Shown: positions 1 to 10,170 of the stretch, piece by piece
Layout: each line of letters begins with the position of its first letter
Numbering within the stretch: position 1 is the first letter of the stretch
Source: Porpolomopsis calyptriformis
Taxonomy: Eukaryota > Basidiomycota > Agaricomycetes > Agaricales > Hygrophoraceae
Assembly (NCBI GenBank): GCA_951640195.1
Contig: OX621175.1
Location: 186,001 to 250,000 of the forward strand
Reading direction: 5' to 3'
DNA: 64,000 bases
Translations under genes and position numbers: made by a program
The notes under the pieces: model-generated
The model's input: only the letters and a program-made list of their open reading frames with translations
Databases searched by the model: none
What the model was told of the DNA's origin: nothing

Positions 1-1600
1 GGGCGCAGGCCCAGAGCGGACGGGTCGTGGTTGATTCCCAATCAATGACGCATGTCTGGAGCGTGTGTGAGAGGGAGACAATGAATCAGTCACAGAACTC
101 ACTATTTTTGTATGATCGTCTTCGTCGACAAACACGTTCTCCAGACTTAAATCATGACAGTCCAGCCCAAACTCCTCCACCGCGGTGTCGTCTATCCCCA
201 CACTCAGCCTTTCCATAACCCGTAACCATCGCTGCATCTCCCGCTTCACACTCTCCACTCTCTTCGCCATATGCGCAACCAAAAAAGTGCTTCGCTGCAT
301 CCGCCTGTAGTCCCTGTACATGGCATCCCCAGGTCCCTCCCACTCGTCCTCACTCTCTTGCAAATCCCACTCATCACTATCATCACTTTCATCTCCAGGG
401 ACGGCCTTCAAATGGTGGTGTCTCGATGATTGTATCTCATCCGGATCGAGGTGCAACCGATGCGGAGCCGACTTTCCCTCGTTCTCGCGGATGACGCTAT
501 CGATCTCACGCTGCACACACGAAATGAGGTAAGATTGCAAAGTGGTCCACGGTCCGCGATCTATCTCCTTGGGGTGGGAGAGCTCGCCTCGGTTGGAGCC
601 GAAAAAGGACCAAGAAACGATCGGGCCTACATGGAAGGCTTCGTGGGGGACGTGTTTCGAGATAACATCGGATGCCGGTTGAGGTGTGACCGACGATGCG
701 ATGCTTGACATGCTCAATGCAGAAGAAAACGGGAAGCCAGTGCCGCGGGACTGCCGAGCTTTTGGGGTAGAAGCAGCGGAAGGGACAAATAACGAGGGCT
801 GACTTGGCCCACAGTATAAAGACCCAATATGGGAAAACCTGTGTGAGAATAGTGGGATGATAAGCCGGGCGAGATTTTCGAGTAATTTCATAAGCTCGCC
901 ATGGGCCATCGAATGATACACTTTGGAAAGCGGGATTCCGGGAGCCTGTTAGAGCACGTGATTAGCGCACGTGTACCCGATTAAGTAACGCGCAGTGGTT
1001 ACCTTTGACATCAGAATAAATTCACTTCCCATGCGATTGTATGGATTCGAGTCGTAGTGATACACGACCGGAACGGGAATAGAGGTATGCTCGCGAAGAT
1101 ACTTCAAAGTGGCCACCTCGGATTCGGTCTTGAGGCGGGGCATGAATCGCCGCGCGACCCGAACGACGAGGGTGGCTGTGGAGACGAGAGTCACCAAATA
1201 TGCCTAAGGAGATACGTGAGTTTGGAGCTAAAGCTCCTAATTGAATCTAGTTGCGACATGCCTTATGGAATGTGCCTGCGATGCGATGCCAAAGCTTCTC
1301 AGCGCCTTTCGGAAGTGAAAGGCGGACCGGGAGGAACTTACCCAAACTGAGAAATTTGATCCTGCCGACTTCAATACCCATTTTCTCCCTCACGACATCC
1401 TTGAGAACCTTGCGGTCGACTTGAAAGGGATGCTGGTGCTCGAACGCCGCGTCAGTTTCGGCCTCCAACTTCCTGTCCTCCTGTTCGATCTCCCAATCCC
1501 ACTCTAAACCGGGTTTCGCGGTCTCGAGTGGGGCTGTATCGGAGGTAACGGTATTGTTGTGGTTGAGGTCGATGAATAGATGGTTGCCATTCCGTGGCAT
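1..1600 (-). CDS. APH-family kinase-like protein (3' end outside window)
   Basis: Likely exons on the minus strand are 1600-1342, 1203-1003, 945-103 and 55-1, and the frame runs off the left edge. The first exon is a charged N-terminus. Exon 2 carries the APH N-lobe with TLVVRVARRF (strand with a basic residue) and SEVATLKYLRE followed by IPVPVVYHYD. Exon 3 opens with APGIPLSKVYHSM and ends in HDLSLENVFVDE, the Brenner-type catalytic loop (D...N). Exon 4 gives CVIDWESTTTRPLW, the metal-binding D of the family. Such proteins are abundant in Agaricomycetes and are usually annotated as aminoglycoside phosphotransferase-like; real substrates are mostly unknown, and drug resistance should not be assumed. 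An acidic insert (DESDDSDEWDLQESEDEWE) sits in exon 3. Domain call is firm from motifs; activity is inferred. Confidence 0.85.
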
Positions 1601-1959
1601 GGCTAGTATTTAAGAGCTTGTTCTTCCCCTATTCAACGTTGCCAGAGAGCCACTGAGTAGATGACGCGACTAGTGGATGGGAGAAAAAAAAGTGGAGATG
1701 GAATGAGTGGGAGATCAAAGACAATAAGACTCAGGTGATGAGTGGAGAAAGTGAGCGGTCCCGACCTTCATATCTTTCACAAGTTTATGATTTCGTCAAC
1801 GATTCCTAATCGGTTCGTTTGATAAGCACGTGTGAGTCACTCGTCAAAGCCGTGGAAGAGCTGCAACCACCGCCCGTCGTCGTCGGGCACAAAGATGAGA
1901 ACAAAGCGATGCATTGGTGTATAGTCTAGTCGTATAAGTACTTCGTGCATGAGACGCCC
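1601..1959. other. intergenic, no gene seen
   Basis: About 360 bases lie between the start of the APH-like gene and the stop of the next minus-strand gene. The first part holds a purine-rich stretch typical of a fungal promoter. I see no conserved coding frame, RNA gene or repeat. Confidence 0.5.
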
Positions 1960-3196
1960 TCAAGCAACAATCCTGGGCATACAGCTGATCAGAACCGTCG
2001 AGATCGTAAAAGTAAACAAAATAAATCCGCCTCTCCACTTTCCGAACGCGGAATTAGCGCTGGGCAGGTTGAATTCCGGTATGGCAAACGAATCGAACTG
2101 CACGTTGCTTGCTGTCGTGCCATTCGGTGCACGGGGTGAAGGGCCGATGTAAACCAATGAGACAGAATGGTTATCTTGTGATTGAAAATTGGGTGGAGGA
2201 ACAAGCATCGGGGGGAATTGCATGGGATAGCAGAGTGGTAAGGATGAGTTGTCATCGGAGAAAGTGTCAATAGCACTCGTCGTGTTGAATCCGTCGACGA
2301 GTACGGAAAATACACCCCCTTGTGAAGATGTTACAGTGTGAATCATAATACTTGGTCCTAGGAATCCGAATCATATGAGCGTTATCCAAAAAAAAGGGGT
2401 GGGGAAAGTGCTCACCCGTATAACTGAATGAGACTGTGGCATTAATGGCAGATGTGACTCGCAGGGTGGTGCTATTGGTACAGTTAGGGACGGCGTTGGA
2501 GTTGCTCCACGCGTTTGGAGGAGTGTACAGAATATGAGGGTCATTCATTGGAACCGGCGAGGCGGACGGAACGACGCCTAATGTGGCTGAGGGATATGGG
2601 GACGAAGTAGTGCCATATGCATTTATGCATGTCACCTTGTTGTCCAAGCCATTGGTGAAGCAAACAGTCCCGATAGCTAACGTGATATTTCATGGTTAGT
2701 TATTTGAGTGGAGCCTCAGCAATTATACCTCGCACGTACGACAGCAATAGCCCACTATGCCCACCTTAGAGCAGTCATCTAGAATGTAATGAGAAACGAG
2801 CTTCCGCAACAGGAAGAGACGGGTAACAGTCTTACGAAGATAAGGATCTGCACAGGGACCGCCAGTAAAAGCAGAATAGAGGGGATCCGAAAGGTCCTCG
2901 CATGCAGGGATTCCTCGCCTAACATTACAGATATATCTAGGTATGGAACGTGAACACCAAGGGATACAGTACAGTTCGGTTGGAGGGAATTACCCAGGAG
3001 GACAGCACGCAGTGCCAGGGCCGCAAGGCGTGAAGTTTTGACTGCAGTTGTGAGTCAACTGTGAAGAATAGAGGTTGGAGTTGAGATCAGTGGATCTATG
3101 CTTAAGGCTCACCACATCAAGCTGGCGAGGTGAGGCGTTTGACACTGGGTGGAAGAAAATGGTTATGAGAAAGATAAGCTTGAGAAGAAAGATCAT
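1960..3196 (-). CDS. Cys-rich secreted or GPI-anchored-like protein
   Basis: Five exons close in frame: 3196-2994, 2918-2836, 2778-2740, 2676-2416 and 2357-1960 (984 nt, 327 residues). The N-terminus is a strong signal peptide (MIFLLKLIFLITIFFHPVSNA). The mature protein starts with a Cys-rich module containing CGPGTACCPPG and GYCCPIGTVCF, then an N-glycosylation-rich region with many NxS/T sites and a beta-rich stretch. The C-terminus is hydrophobic (GGFILFTFTISTVLIS), consistent with a GPI signal or a single membrane anchor. I do not recognise the family. The paired CC motifs suggest a small disulfide-knotted domain, and its location is probably the cell wall or plasma membrane. The donor of exon 3 (GTACGT) was chosen because it alone restores the frame into exon 4. 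Confidence 0.75.
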
Positions 3197-3530
3197 GGGG
3201 GAAGGTATATCGCTCTGGTAAGACTAACCCTAGCATTTATACCGTCCCAATGGGCGGTTGTGTGCTTGCAGAGCGTGACAGTGTCCAAGGGAGAAGAGTC
3301 AGGATGGAAGCGTATCTCATTACCGCCAGACGTAAAGACAGAAGGAATGATTTGTTCACTTCAATAGGGCTGTTAATGGTGATATTGACAAGTTAATGTT
3401 CGAGGACGAACCGTGCCTCATGGCAAAGGACAAATATGAGATCTGACTTTTAGCATTCATTATAAATGAATTCGTCCAAAATAAGTCATTATCATTCTTG
3501 CAATCGCAAGTTCAGTGAGTATGGAAGGCG
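3197..3530. other. intergenic, no gene seen
   Basis: About 330 bases between the secreted-protein start and the DUF4436 stop codon. No coding frame with splice support and no repeat was seen. It should hold the promoter of the minus-strand gene to the left and the terminator of the one to the right. Confidence 0.45.
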
Positions 3531-4134
3531 CTATGGGCCCTGATTCACTGGGTGGAGCGTGGAGACCTCATGGGGTGTAGTTAGGCCTGATTTGGCTACA
3601 AGATGGTTGGCAGCATCTTCCTTCGGCTTAGGTGAATCAATGAAATGATTTACACCAGTTATCGGCCGATCTCCTACCAATGTCTTTGGTGTTGTCTGCG
3701 TGTCTGAAGCTGTGGAACGGATAGCACCAATAGCCAAGAGTGTGATAATATGATCCTTACCCCTTAACTCGGCGGTATCACCGATGGAATCACCCCTCGG
3801 ATCACTCCTCGACTCTGCCTCACCGGGATCTGTAGCCAGATCAGCTATCAGCGTCTCTCTTTCCACTGGTGTCTTTGGGTCCATTGACGCTGTCTGTGTG
3901 TCTGAAGCTGCGGAAAGGATAGCACTAACGCATGAAGCCAAGCCGAGAGTGTGACAGCACTATCCTCACCCCTTAACTCTGTAGTATCGCCCCTCGACAG
4001 TGTGGTCCCACTCCTCGACACTGTATTATCACCCTTCGACTCCGCACCACCTGGATTTGTAGTCACATTAGTCGGCGGAGTCTCTCTTCCCATTGGTGTC
4101 TTTGGGACCAGTGATGCGGTCTGCGTGTCTGAGG
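3531..4134 (-). repeat. tandem duplication of a phase-1 symmetric exon
   Basis: Three consecutive exon-plus-intron units begin at acceptors near 4134, 3907 and 3709. Each exon starts with codons for ASDTQT and continues with a PKTP or PKTL motif. The first two carry an (N/T)PGxAES motif and end in ELRG before a GTGAGG or GTAAGG donor. Internal exons are 165 and 147 nt, both multiples of three and phase 1-1, so each copy adds a protein unit without a frame change. The introns are similar too, sharing a GTGCTATCC/T...ACAG or GCAG end. Confidence 0.8.
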
Positions 4135-5877
4135 CTGTAGAAAAGATAGCACCGAAGCGTAAAAACTAGGCCAAGAAATATGTCCTCACCCATCGACTCT
4201 GCGTCATCTGGATTTATAGTCAGATCAACCGCCAAACTTTTCTGCAGACGGACAAACTTACAATCCTTGGTCTGGCGTACTCTTCGATAGAGGATGATCA
4301 AGAGTAGATAGATGCTCTGGAAAAACAAAAAAGATCACACTCTTATAACGTGCTCAGAAGGATACAACTCACGCACAGTACCATTATGACTAGAACAGGT
4401 AAGATCGAGTACAAATCTGTTTGGATTGAGCACTCGGAATCAGGCGAGGCAAAGCGAGATTAATAGAGTAAATGCAACCTATATTTGCACCTGGTTGATT
4501 TTTTTAACCATTTGAGGGGGGAGAGGGGATGAAGACGCACCAAAGCCATTAGGGGCGCCAGGAAGATTTGCTCTGACAGATGTTAAGGCGAACACGGCCC
4601 CAATAGGCACCACAAACATTTCAGCATAGATGGATTGTGGACGATATATCAAGGTTGAAATGCTGATCAATAGGAACGCCGCTACGATCAACCCTGGATG
4701 GAAGATTTTTTCAAGTTAGTTAACCCCTACAACTGTATAAGATAAGTCGTGCACCGTACAGTCAGTCACAGCGATAAAAACCACAAACATTTGCAAAGCT
4801 GCTGATCTCTGCAGTTGTAGGGAAAAGAAGAGCCGCTCGTGTGGAAAATCATAGGAATGAGTCCTCAGAAGTGTCACCTGGAAGTTGCTGTAAAGTAGAA
4901 TGGCAGTCATTTTTGTTTTAGCATTGAAAATGGTACCCTGGTTGAATGCCGACGCACACGGCAACACCAAATGACCGTGAGATGTTTAGAGAAATGTAAC
5001 CACCTGTGTTATTGTCCTGGGCATACAGAAAATGATGTGCGGTGTATCTAAAAGTGACCATTAGCAATCGTCTTTTGTGAAAGGGCGGATCGAGAGGAGT
5101 TGGAAAATCCAAGACCTACACATCGAACGGATAATTTTGCAATGTTGAGCTCGAGTAGATAGATTCCAGCACCGGATCAGTGTCTAAAGAAAGAAGCTTC
5201 GAAATCGTTCGAAAAGTAGGGTAGACAGGCATATTGTCTTGGCAGAACTGGCTGCTGTTGAGCTGAAAAGCTGGTGGATAAGGGGGTAGACTCGAGAACG
5301 ATGGGCTTGAGCTGTCAAGAAAGCCACTAGTAAAAAGGGTTGAATTAGATAAAGAAATTCGTTGCGTTGTATTGCAATAGACTCAACGGATCCACATAGA
5401 TGTTAGCGACGACGGAGGGGTTGGTAGCGCAATTCCTCGTGATTTGAGGGTACCAGTCCATCGTAAATGTTCTAGAAACTGGGTCTGCAGAGTTGACTTC
5501 TACTGCAAGAGTGATCTATGCGGCCCAAGAAGGAATTGTAAATGAAAGAGTGCGAAAGAAGATCCCGATTGAAGGAGTTTACATCGGCAGCCAATGGGGG
5601 GCCAATGGGAGCCTCAAAATGGAGTGGTTTTACCATCACTTTCGTGGCAATGGGCAGGAAGACAGTTAAACAACACCCTATCGCAAAAATGGATGAGGCC
5701 ATGAATATGGCAAACTTTTGGTAGCGCATCTTTCTGTGATGATGGAGGGAAGAGTTAGCTTGAAAGACCGTTGAAAAGGGTTAACGAAGGGACTAACAGA
5801 GCTTACCTAAATAAAGAATACACTGGGGTAACCATTTTGTGCAATGAACAGAGTTTCGGGACACTCATCGGCAGCAT
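3531..5877 (-). CDS. DUF4436 multi-pass membrane protein with repeated tail
   Basis: Thirteen exons close in frame from an ATG at 5877: 5877-5807, 5733-5583, 5515-5388, 5326-5120, 5047-4937, 4887-4760, 4693-4541, a 12-nt exon 4490-4479, 4416-4373, 4316-4190, 4134-3970, 3907-3761 and 3709-3531 (1623 nt, 540 residues). A TM segment (MASSIFAIGCCLTVFLP) precedes a lumenal region, a QRSAALQMFVVFIAV helix, WLIVAAFLLISIS, and the DUF4436-like signature VFALTSVRANLPGAPNGFG followed by YSILPVLVIMVL and YLLLIILYRRVRQ. Function of DUF4436 is unknown. The last three exons code a hydrophilic cytosolic tail made of repeated units beginning ASDTQT. The true N-terminus may lie upstream (see 5878-6169). The domain call is strong; exon edges are hand-made. 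Confidence 0.8.
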
Positions 5878-6169
5878 GTTAATAGGTCCTGCATCCAAAG
5901 TGCCGAATCAACAGGGTCCTACTCACCACGTGTCCTTTCATAGGCGGTTTCTCATATGCACCTCCGACTGGTACATCCCCATTGGATGGATCTTGGTTGA
6001 ATCCATTCCATCCTCCTGAGCCCGTGTGATATTCACGCGACAACAATCCGACATTAATACTTCAAGGAATGATTCACACCACAGATGGATCATCTCCAAC
6101 CTCGTGGACTGTTTTTGTTTCTTGTTTTGAAGATACATCGCCTTTGTCCACGTTCACCGAAGTATGCAT
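5878..6169 (-). other. possible N-terminal exons of the DUF4436 gene
   Basis: An ATG at 6169 opens an acidic peptide (MHTSVNVDKGDVSSKQETKT) and a second segment reads YHTGSGGWNGFNQDPSNG then GGAYEKPPMKGHV before a GTGAGT donor near 5930. This looks like a cytosolic N-terminus ahead of the first TM. Two stop codons separate the pieces in one frame and I could not find introns that join them cleanly to 5877. Confidence 0.4.
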
Positions 6170-6560
6170 TCTGCCAGTGCAGGTAACAAGGTAGGAAGTA
6201 AAATAAATGAAAAACAGCAACAAACTCACTCATGATTTTTCCTATTCTGGTTGTAGCACGATCGTGTGGTAATGTCGGACACTACCGCGTCCACACATGG
6301 TCTGGGTCCAAGGAAACAATATTTTCTGGACACTCTTTGGGTGATTCGTTGTGGTTTCGAGATTAAAGACGGGAGTGATGTCTGATTCTGCAACCTCACT
6401 ACGATACACGCATACTGCTAGTAAATTTTTACAAAAGCTGTCGTAAGGAAATAGAAAGGGGATGAAGCTGGAAATTCAAGCTGACATACGAAGTACAGAG
6501 GAAAATGAACCTGGCATAGTAGGAAGTACAGAGGAGATGAAACCATCGCAGGGAAATTGT
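6170..6560. other. intergenic, no gene seen
   Basis: Nearly 400 bases between the possible 5' end of the DUF4436 gene and the stop of the next minus-strand gene. A short direct repeat of the form (g)aagtacagaggaaaatgaa / gaagtacagaggagatgaa lies near 6490-6540. Nothing else was recognised. Confidence 0.4.
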
Positions 6561-7106
6561 TTAGACCGGAGGGGTTGGAGGGGAGGGTTCAGGGGCAGAG
6601 TGGGTTGGTGGTGGGCATCCAAGAACTGCCTTCAGGGCGTGAGGTCCCATGATCCAACCAGCCGAGATGTCAGAGTCGTTAATTTGCGAGGTGACCTCCA
6701 CAATATTCTTCCTCCCTTCGTTCCTCTCAACCACTGCTCTCCTATCGTGGACGTAAAACAGGCCAAGAACATCCACCCCAAGAATTATTTTCTGGAACTC
6801 ATCCAATAATTCTTGAGGAGGCGGTTCAGTCGGTACTCGGGTGAACTCATATGGCACTCCGGAAGCAAGCCAGCGTCCCGGATAAGAGTTCACGTCGCGC
6901 TCTGGTTGAGAAACATTTCCTGTAGCAACCATCCTCTCTCCTTCTTCAAGCGTGCAGTGACGGTGAACAAGAGATAACCCATACTTCTTGTCGTATCGGG
7001 CAAGGAGTGGTGCAAGTTTCGCAAACATCTGGTCACGATCTGTGAACCTTCCGTCCGCTTCATCGATCGAGGGAAGGCCGTTGTATAGCTCAGCGTGGGT
7101 GGTCAT
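6561..7106 (-). CDS. conserved fungal hypothetical protein, 181 residues
   Basis: Single open exon with ATG at 7106. The protein is soluble with no signal peptide. Recognisable patches are LPSIDEADGRFTDRDQMFAKL, GLSLVHRHCTLEEGERMVA, SYPGRWLASGVPYEFTR and a C-terminal GLFYVHD followed by a Pro-rich end. I recall this arrangement (EADGRF, LVHAHCTL, YPERWL, PYEFT) as a frequent uncharacterised Agaricomycete family, but know no function. The His and Cys in LVHRHC could be a metal site, which is inference. It lies head-to-tail between DUF4436 and the oxidase, on the same strand, with its own upstream spacer. Confidence 0.75.
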   Translation of the reverse strand: MTTHAELYNGLPSIDEADGRFTDRDQMFAKLAPLLARYDKKYGLSLVHRHCTLEEGERMVATGNVSQPERDVNSYPGRWLASGVPYEFTRVPTEPPPQELLDEFQKIILGVDVLGLFYVHDRRAVVERNEGRKNIVEVTSQINDSDISAGWIMGPHALKAVLGCPPPTHSAPEPSPPTPPV

Positions 7107-7737
7107 GCTAAATGCCTGGGGCGACGGTAATGATGAACGAATAGGGGGAGTGAAAGTTGGGGGTTTTATGTAGGAGGCAGATGGTCCCAGATAAGACTAG
7201 CGACCTTTGAGATATCACCACAGTTCAACATCACATTAATTGCATGTGGAGAATGACAAGGGTGTTACTCACGTTTTTGCAGATAATAAGCCACCAAGAA
7301 TCAGTACCCCAGAATGATTTGAACTGTATTTCACCGATCAATATCCAAGCATCACCACTACCCAGGCTAGTTGTACACGGCCAGTGCAGAGGACATTAAA
7401 AGCTTGATACGGCAAGTAGAAAGGCAAATCGCGAAGCTTGACCTTTGCCATTTTCATCCCTGGGATTCTTATCAGCGATCGGACAAATAAATTGAGCAGG
7501 TGCTGCAGAATACCCAGTAGAGTGGTAGTGCCACGATTGGTTAACTCCAGAGCTTCGGCCGATGGCATAGATTGAATGGATAATTCGAGAAGTATTGAAG
7601 GACCGAGCAAGATCTGCAGAGCTGTTATCGATGGAGCTGGATGGACTTAAAAGGAGGCTGCGACTAAATGATATCAATGCGATTGTGAATGACAACGGTT
7701 TCCTACACGTTAGGTATTCCAAGATCAAGAACCGGAA
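7107..7737. other. intergenic or 3' region, no gene assigned
   Basis: About 630 bases between the 181-residue protein and the oxidase stop. A 110-codon minus-strand frame (7728-7396) has no recognisable motif and no splice support, so I do not call it. The oxidase could extend into it by a GTAAAT donor at its last codons, but this cannot be decided by eye. Confidence 0.4.
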
Positions 7738-9791
7738 CTATTTACCACTTTCATTGAATAGCGCAGGGTGACAAGCAGCTATGTACCTGATAAGCAGGTC
7801 CATTTTAAGCTTCAGGTCGCCACTTGCGGTATACCACTCAGGGTTGTAGCCCCATAGCAATAGGAATTTGGGGATTTTATCCCGGTGACTTAGCAGCAAG
7901 AGCTCGGCTACGGCTCTCAAAGAGGCATCGAGTGCCCCAACAATCCATCTGAAATATTGGACAAGTCATCATATGTACGAAATTATATGAGATTACGGTA
8001 CTAACGAATGTCGAATGCTTGAAGCCTCCCCGGCAAAGTGAAGTCGTCCGCCTGCAGCTGGACGTGTGAGAGCATGATAGAGCGTGGAGAACTGACCGGG
8101 ACCAAAGGATGTAAAAGCACCTGTTTTCGCAGTAACCACGTGTATGATGCGGGCAAGTAAACGCGAGCTCATACCTCGCGAGAGTGGGTTATGGCCCCAA
8201 TCAAATGCGAAATGCGATATATACTGCGACTCCAAGTCACAATATTCAATATTGTGAAGGGCGGCGAGATCGCGAAGGACAAGCTCCTTGAGACACTGAT
8301 CGGCAACATTCCCAGAATTAATGAGGCTTCCAAGAACAGGCGCATTACGATAGCTTGCGTAGCTGGCAATAAGCACTGTGGAATCGGATGACGGATAGAC
8401 GACGTTTTGGATGCTGCCGTCAGTACGAGATTGCCCACCCTCGATTCCAAGTTCTTTCCACCAAGCAGTAGAAAACTGGACGCCAATCTTGATAGAAGGC
8501 TCCACTTGCAGCCGGTGGATGGCATTCCGTTGTGCAAAGTCGATAGACTCATCGATATTGAGTGTCCGTAGACAGGTGATTGGAAGTGTGGAAATGACGT
8601 GCTGAAATTGGCGAGGTGTGGGCTCACCAGAAACACTAACACAGATCGTGTTGTGTTTAATGGCTGGAAATATACCGGTCACGGCCTTGTTGAATTGAAG
8701 AGCTTCACGATCGCGGCCAGAATCACTGATGTAATCAGCCATCTGGTCAGTGAGCACCCGTGAACCATTGCTGTGCGGACGTCAGTATTGGGAGCGGAGG
8801 GGATCAGGATGATCAACGCACTTGAGCCGATACCATCTTGTCCCAGGCTGGTTGACCAGGCTATGAAGCACTATCTGGACGAAAGACAGATCAAACGTGC
8901 CAGAATGTGTCTCACACCAGTTGATAACATGCAGTGGGAGCTTCCTACAGTTTGCCATGTATCCACGTAAGGAATATTCATCGAAGCGGATTAACACCTC
9001 TGTACCCTCCTGGCGGTTCTTCTTCAAGCCATCGTAAAACTCTTTGATCGAATCCCATACCAGATTCGAAGACCCAATCCTGATGAAATTTGGTTCGATA
9101 TTTCCGCCCCTCATGATACCGTAGTTAAAGGGATCGCGACGATAATCTGGGAGGTTGTGCAGTTGATAACGGGCGCGGTTGAACATGACAAAAGTATTTG
9201 GATCTCGAAATACATAGGGAGTGAGGTGTGCTCTGAGGTTGCGACCATTCGAGTTGAGTTTCTCGTGATCGAAGAGATGGAACAAACGGTTCATCATCCC
9301 TATCTTGGGGAAACGCATCGCACCGGCATCCTATCGTTGCAGAATTCAAGAAAAGAACCATTGGACAGGTGTAAGTATGAAGGACGCACAAAATAGTCGC
9401 AATTACATTGCGCCTGATCATGTTCTTCTGGGCAAAATTTATGCGTCAATACACGTCCACCAGTGCGATTGGAGGCTTCCAGGATTTGGTAGGGAATATC
9501 AAGCGACTTGAGGATCATAGCAGCATAGAGACCACCCACCCCTGCACCGATAATGCCGACGGGATCTTCAGCATTGACAGGGACATATTGCTTGTCGTTG
9601 TGGATGAACTGCGTGAGGTGGGGATTGATGAAGGGAGGATTAATGGCTTGTATTTCGTTCTCGATAAGAAGTCTTGCATAGTGCGCAAATCCATCGTCAT
9701 TGGGAGTTGGGTTGCTGCAGAGTGGAATGTCGCCATACGGCGTTACGACGTTGTCAGCGATCAGGTCCTCAGTGATTGAGAAATATTCCAT
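7738..9791 (-). CDS. flavin-dependent amine / L-amino-acid oxidase-like protein
   Basis: Four exons, 9791-9390, 9330-8822, 8770-8006 and 7948-7738, sum to 1887 nt (628 residues). Residues about 78-110 hold the Rossmann dinucleotide motif VGIIGAGVGGLYAAM with the acidic end ILEASNRTGGRV, diagnostic of the amine-oxidase flavoprotein family. Exon 2 opens DAGAMRFP, the conserved second FAD-contacting motif after the substrate-channel loop. The C-terminal FAD motif GGRLHFAGEASS is followed by SWIVGALDASLRA. Size and layout fit fungal L-amino-acid oxidases and related flavin monoamine oxidases, which oxidise an amine and release ammonia and hydrogen peroxide. Substrate cannot be told from motifs. 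No secretion signal is seen. The neighbour at 10,171 is divergent. Confidence 0.88.
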
Positions 9792-10170
9792 AGCGAGAAT
9801 GATTGTTATGGAACCTGCACTCCATACTTATAGCAGCGAACCCGAACAGACGTGGTTTGGTCGTGTCAACGATACCCCAATCTGGGTTTGGATCGGATCG
9901 ACCGGTGACTGTCCCTCTAAGGCATACCAAGCATAAATGATCACAGAATGGTTTCCGTACCCCAATCATCCTTTTGGATCGGATCGATTGGTGACTGTCC
10001 CTCCAAGGCCCTTGCACGAACGATCATCGATTATCCGATGGCCTTTCACTTTGACCATGCAGCCTTCCGTTCGATCCTATCAAGATCCTTGCACCTGAAC
10101 AGGCTATACTGTTCAAGGGGTTCATAATCTGACCCGTACATTGTCTCTCACAAGGCTATACCTTCCAAAC
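9792..10170. promoter_or_regulatory. divergent promoter region with a direct repeat
   Basis: About 380 bases separate the start codons of the oxidase (minus) and the amidotransferase (plus). It contains a direct repeat of about 35 bases near 9888-9923 and 9975-10010, sharing ggatcggatcga and ggtgactgtccctc with only two or three differences. The repeat could carry paired regulatory sites or be a simple duplication. Confidence 0.5.

Noticed and set aside
1..1600. True antibiotic-resistance aminoglycoside phosphotransferase
   Set aside because: The motifs fit the large fungal APH-like family of unknown substrate; the name reflects only fold similarity.
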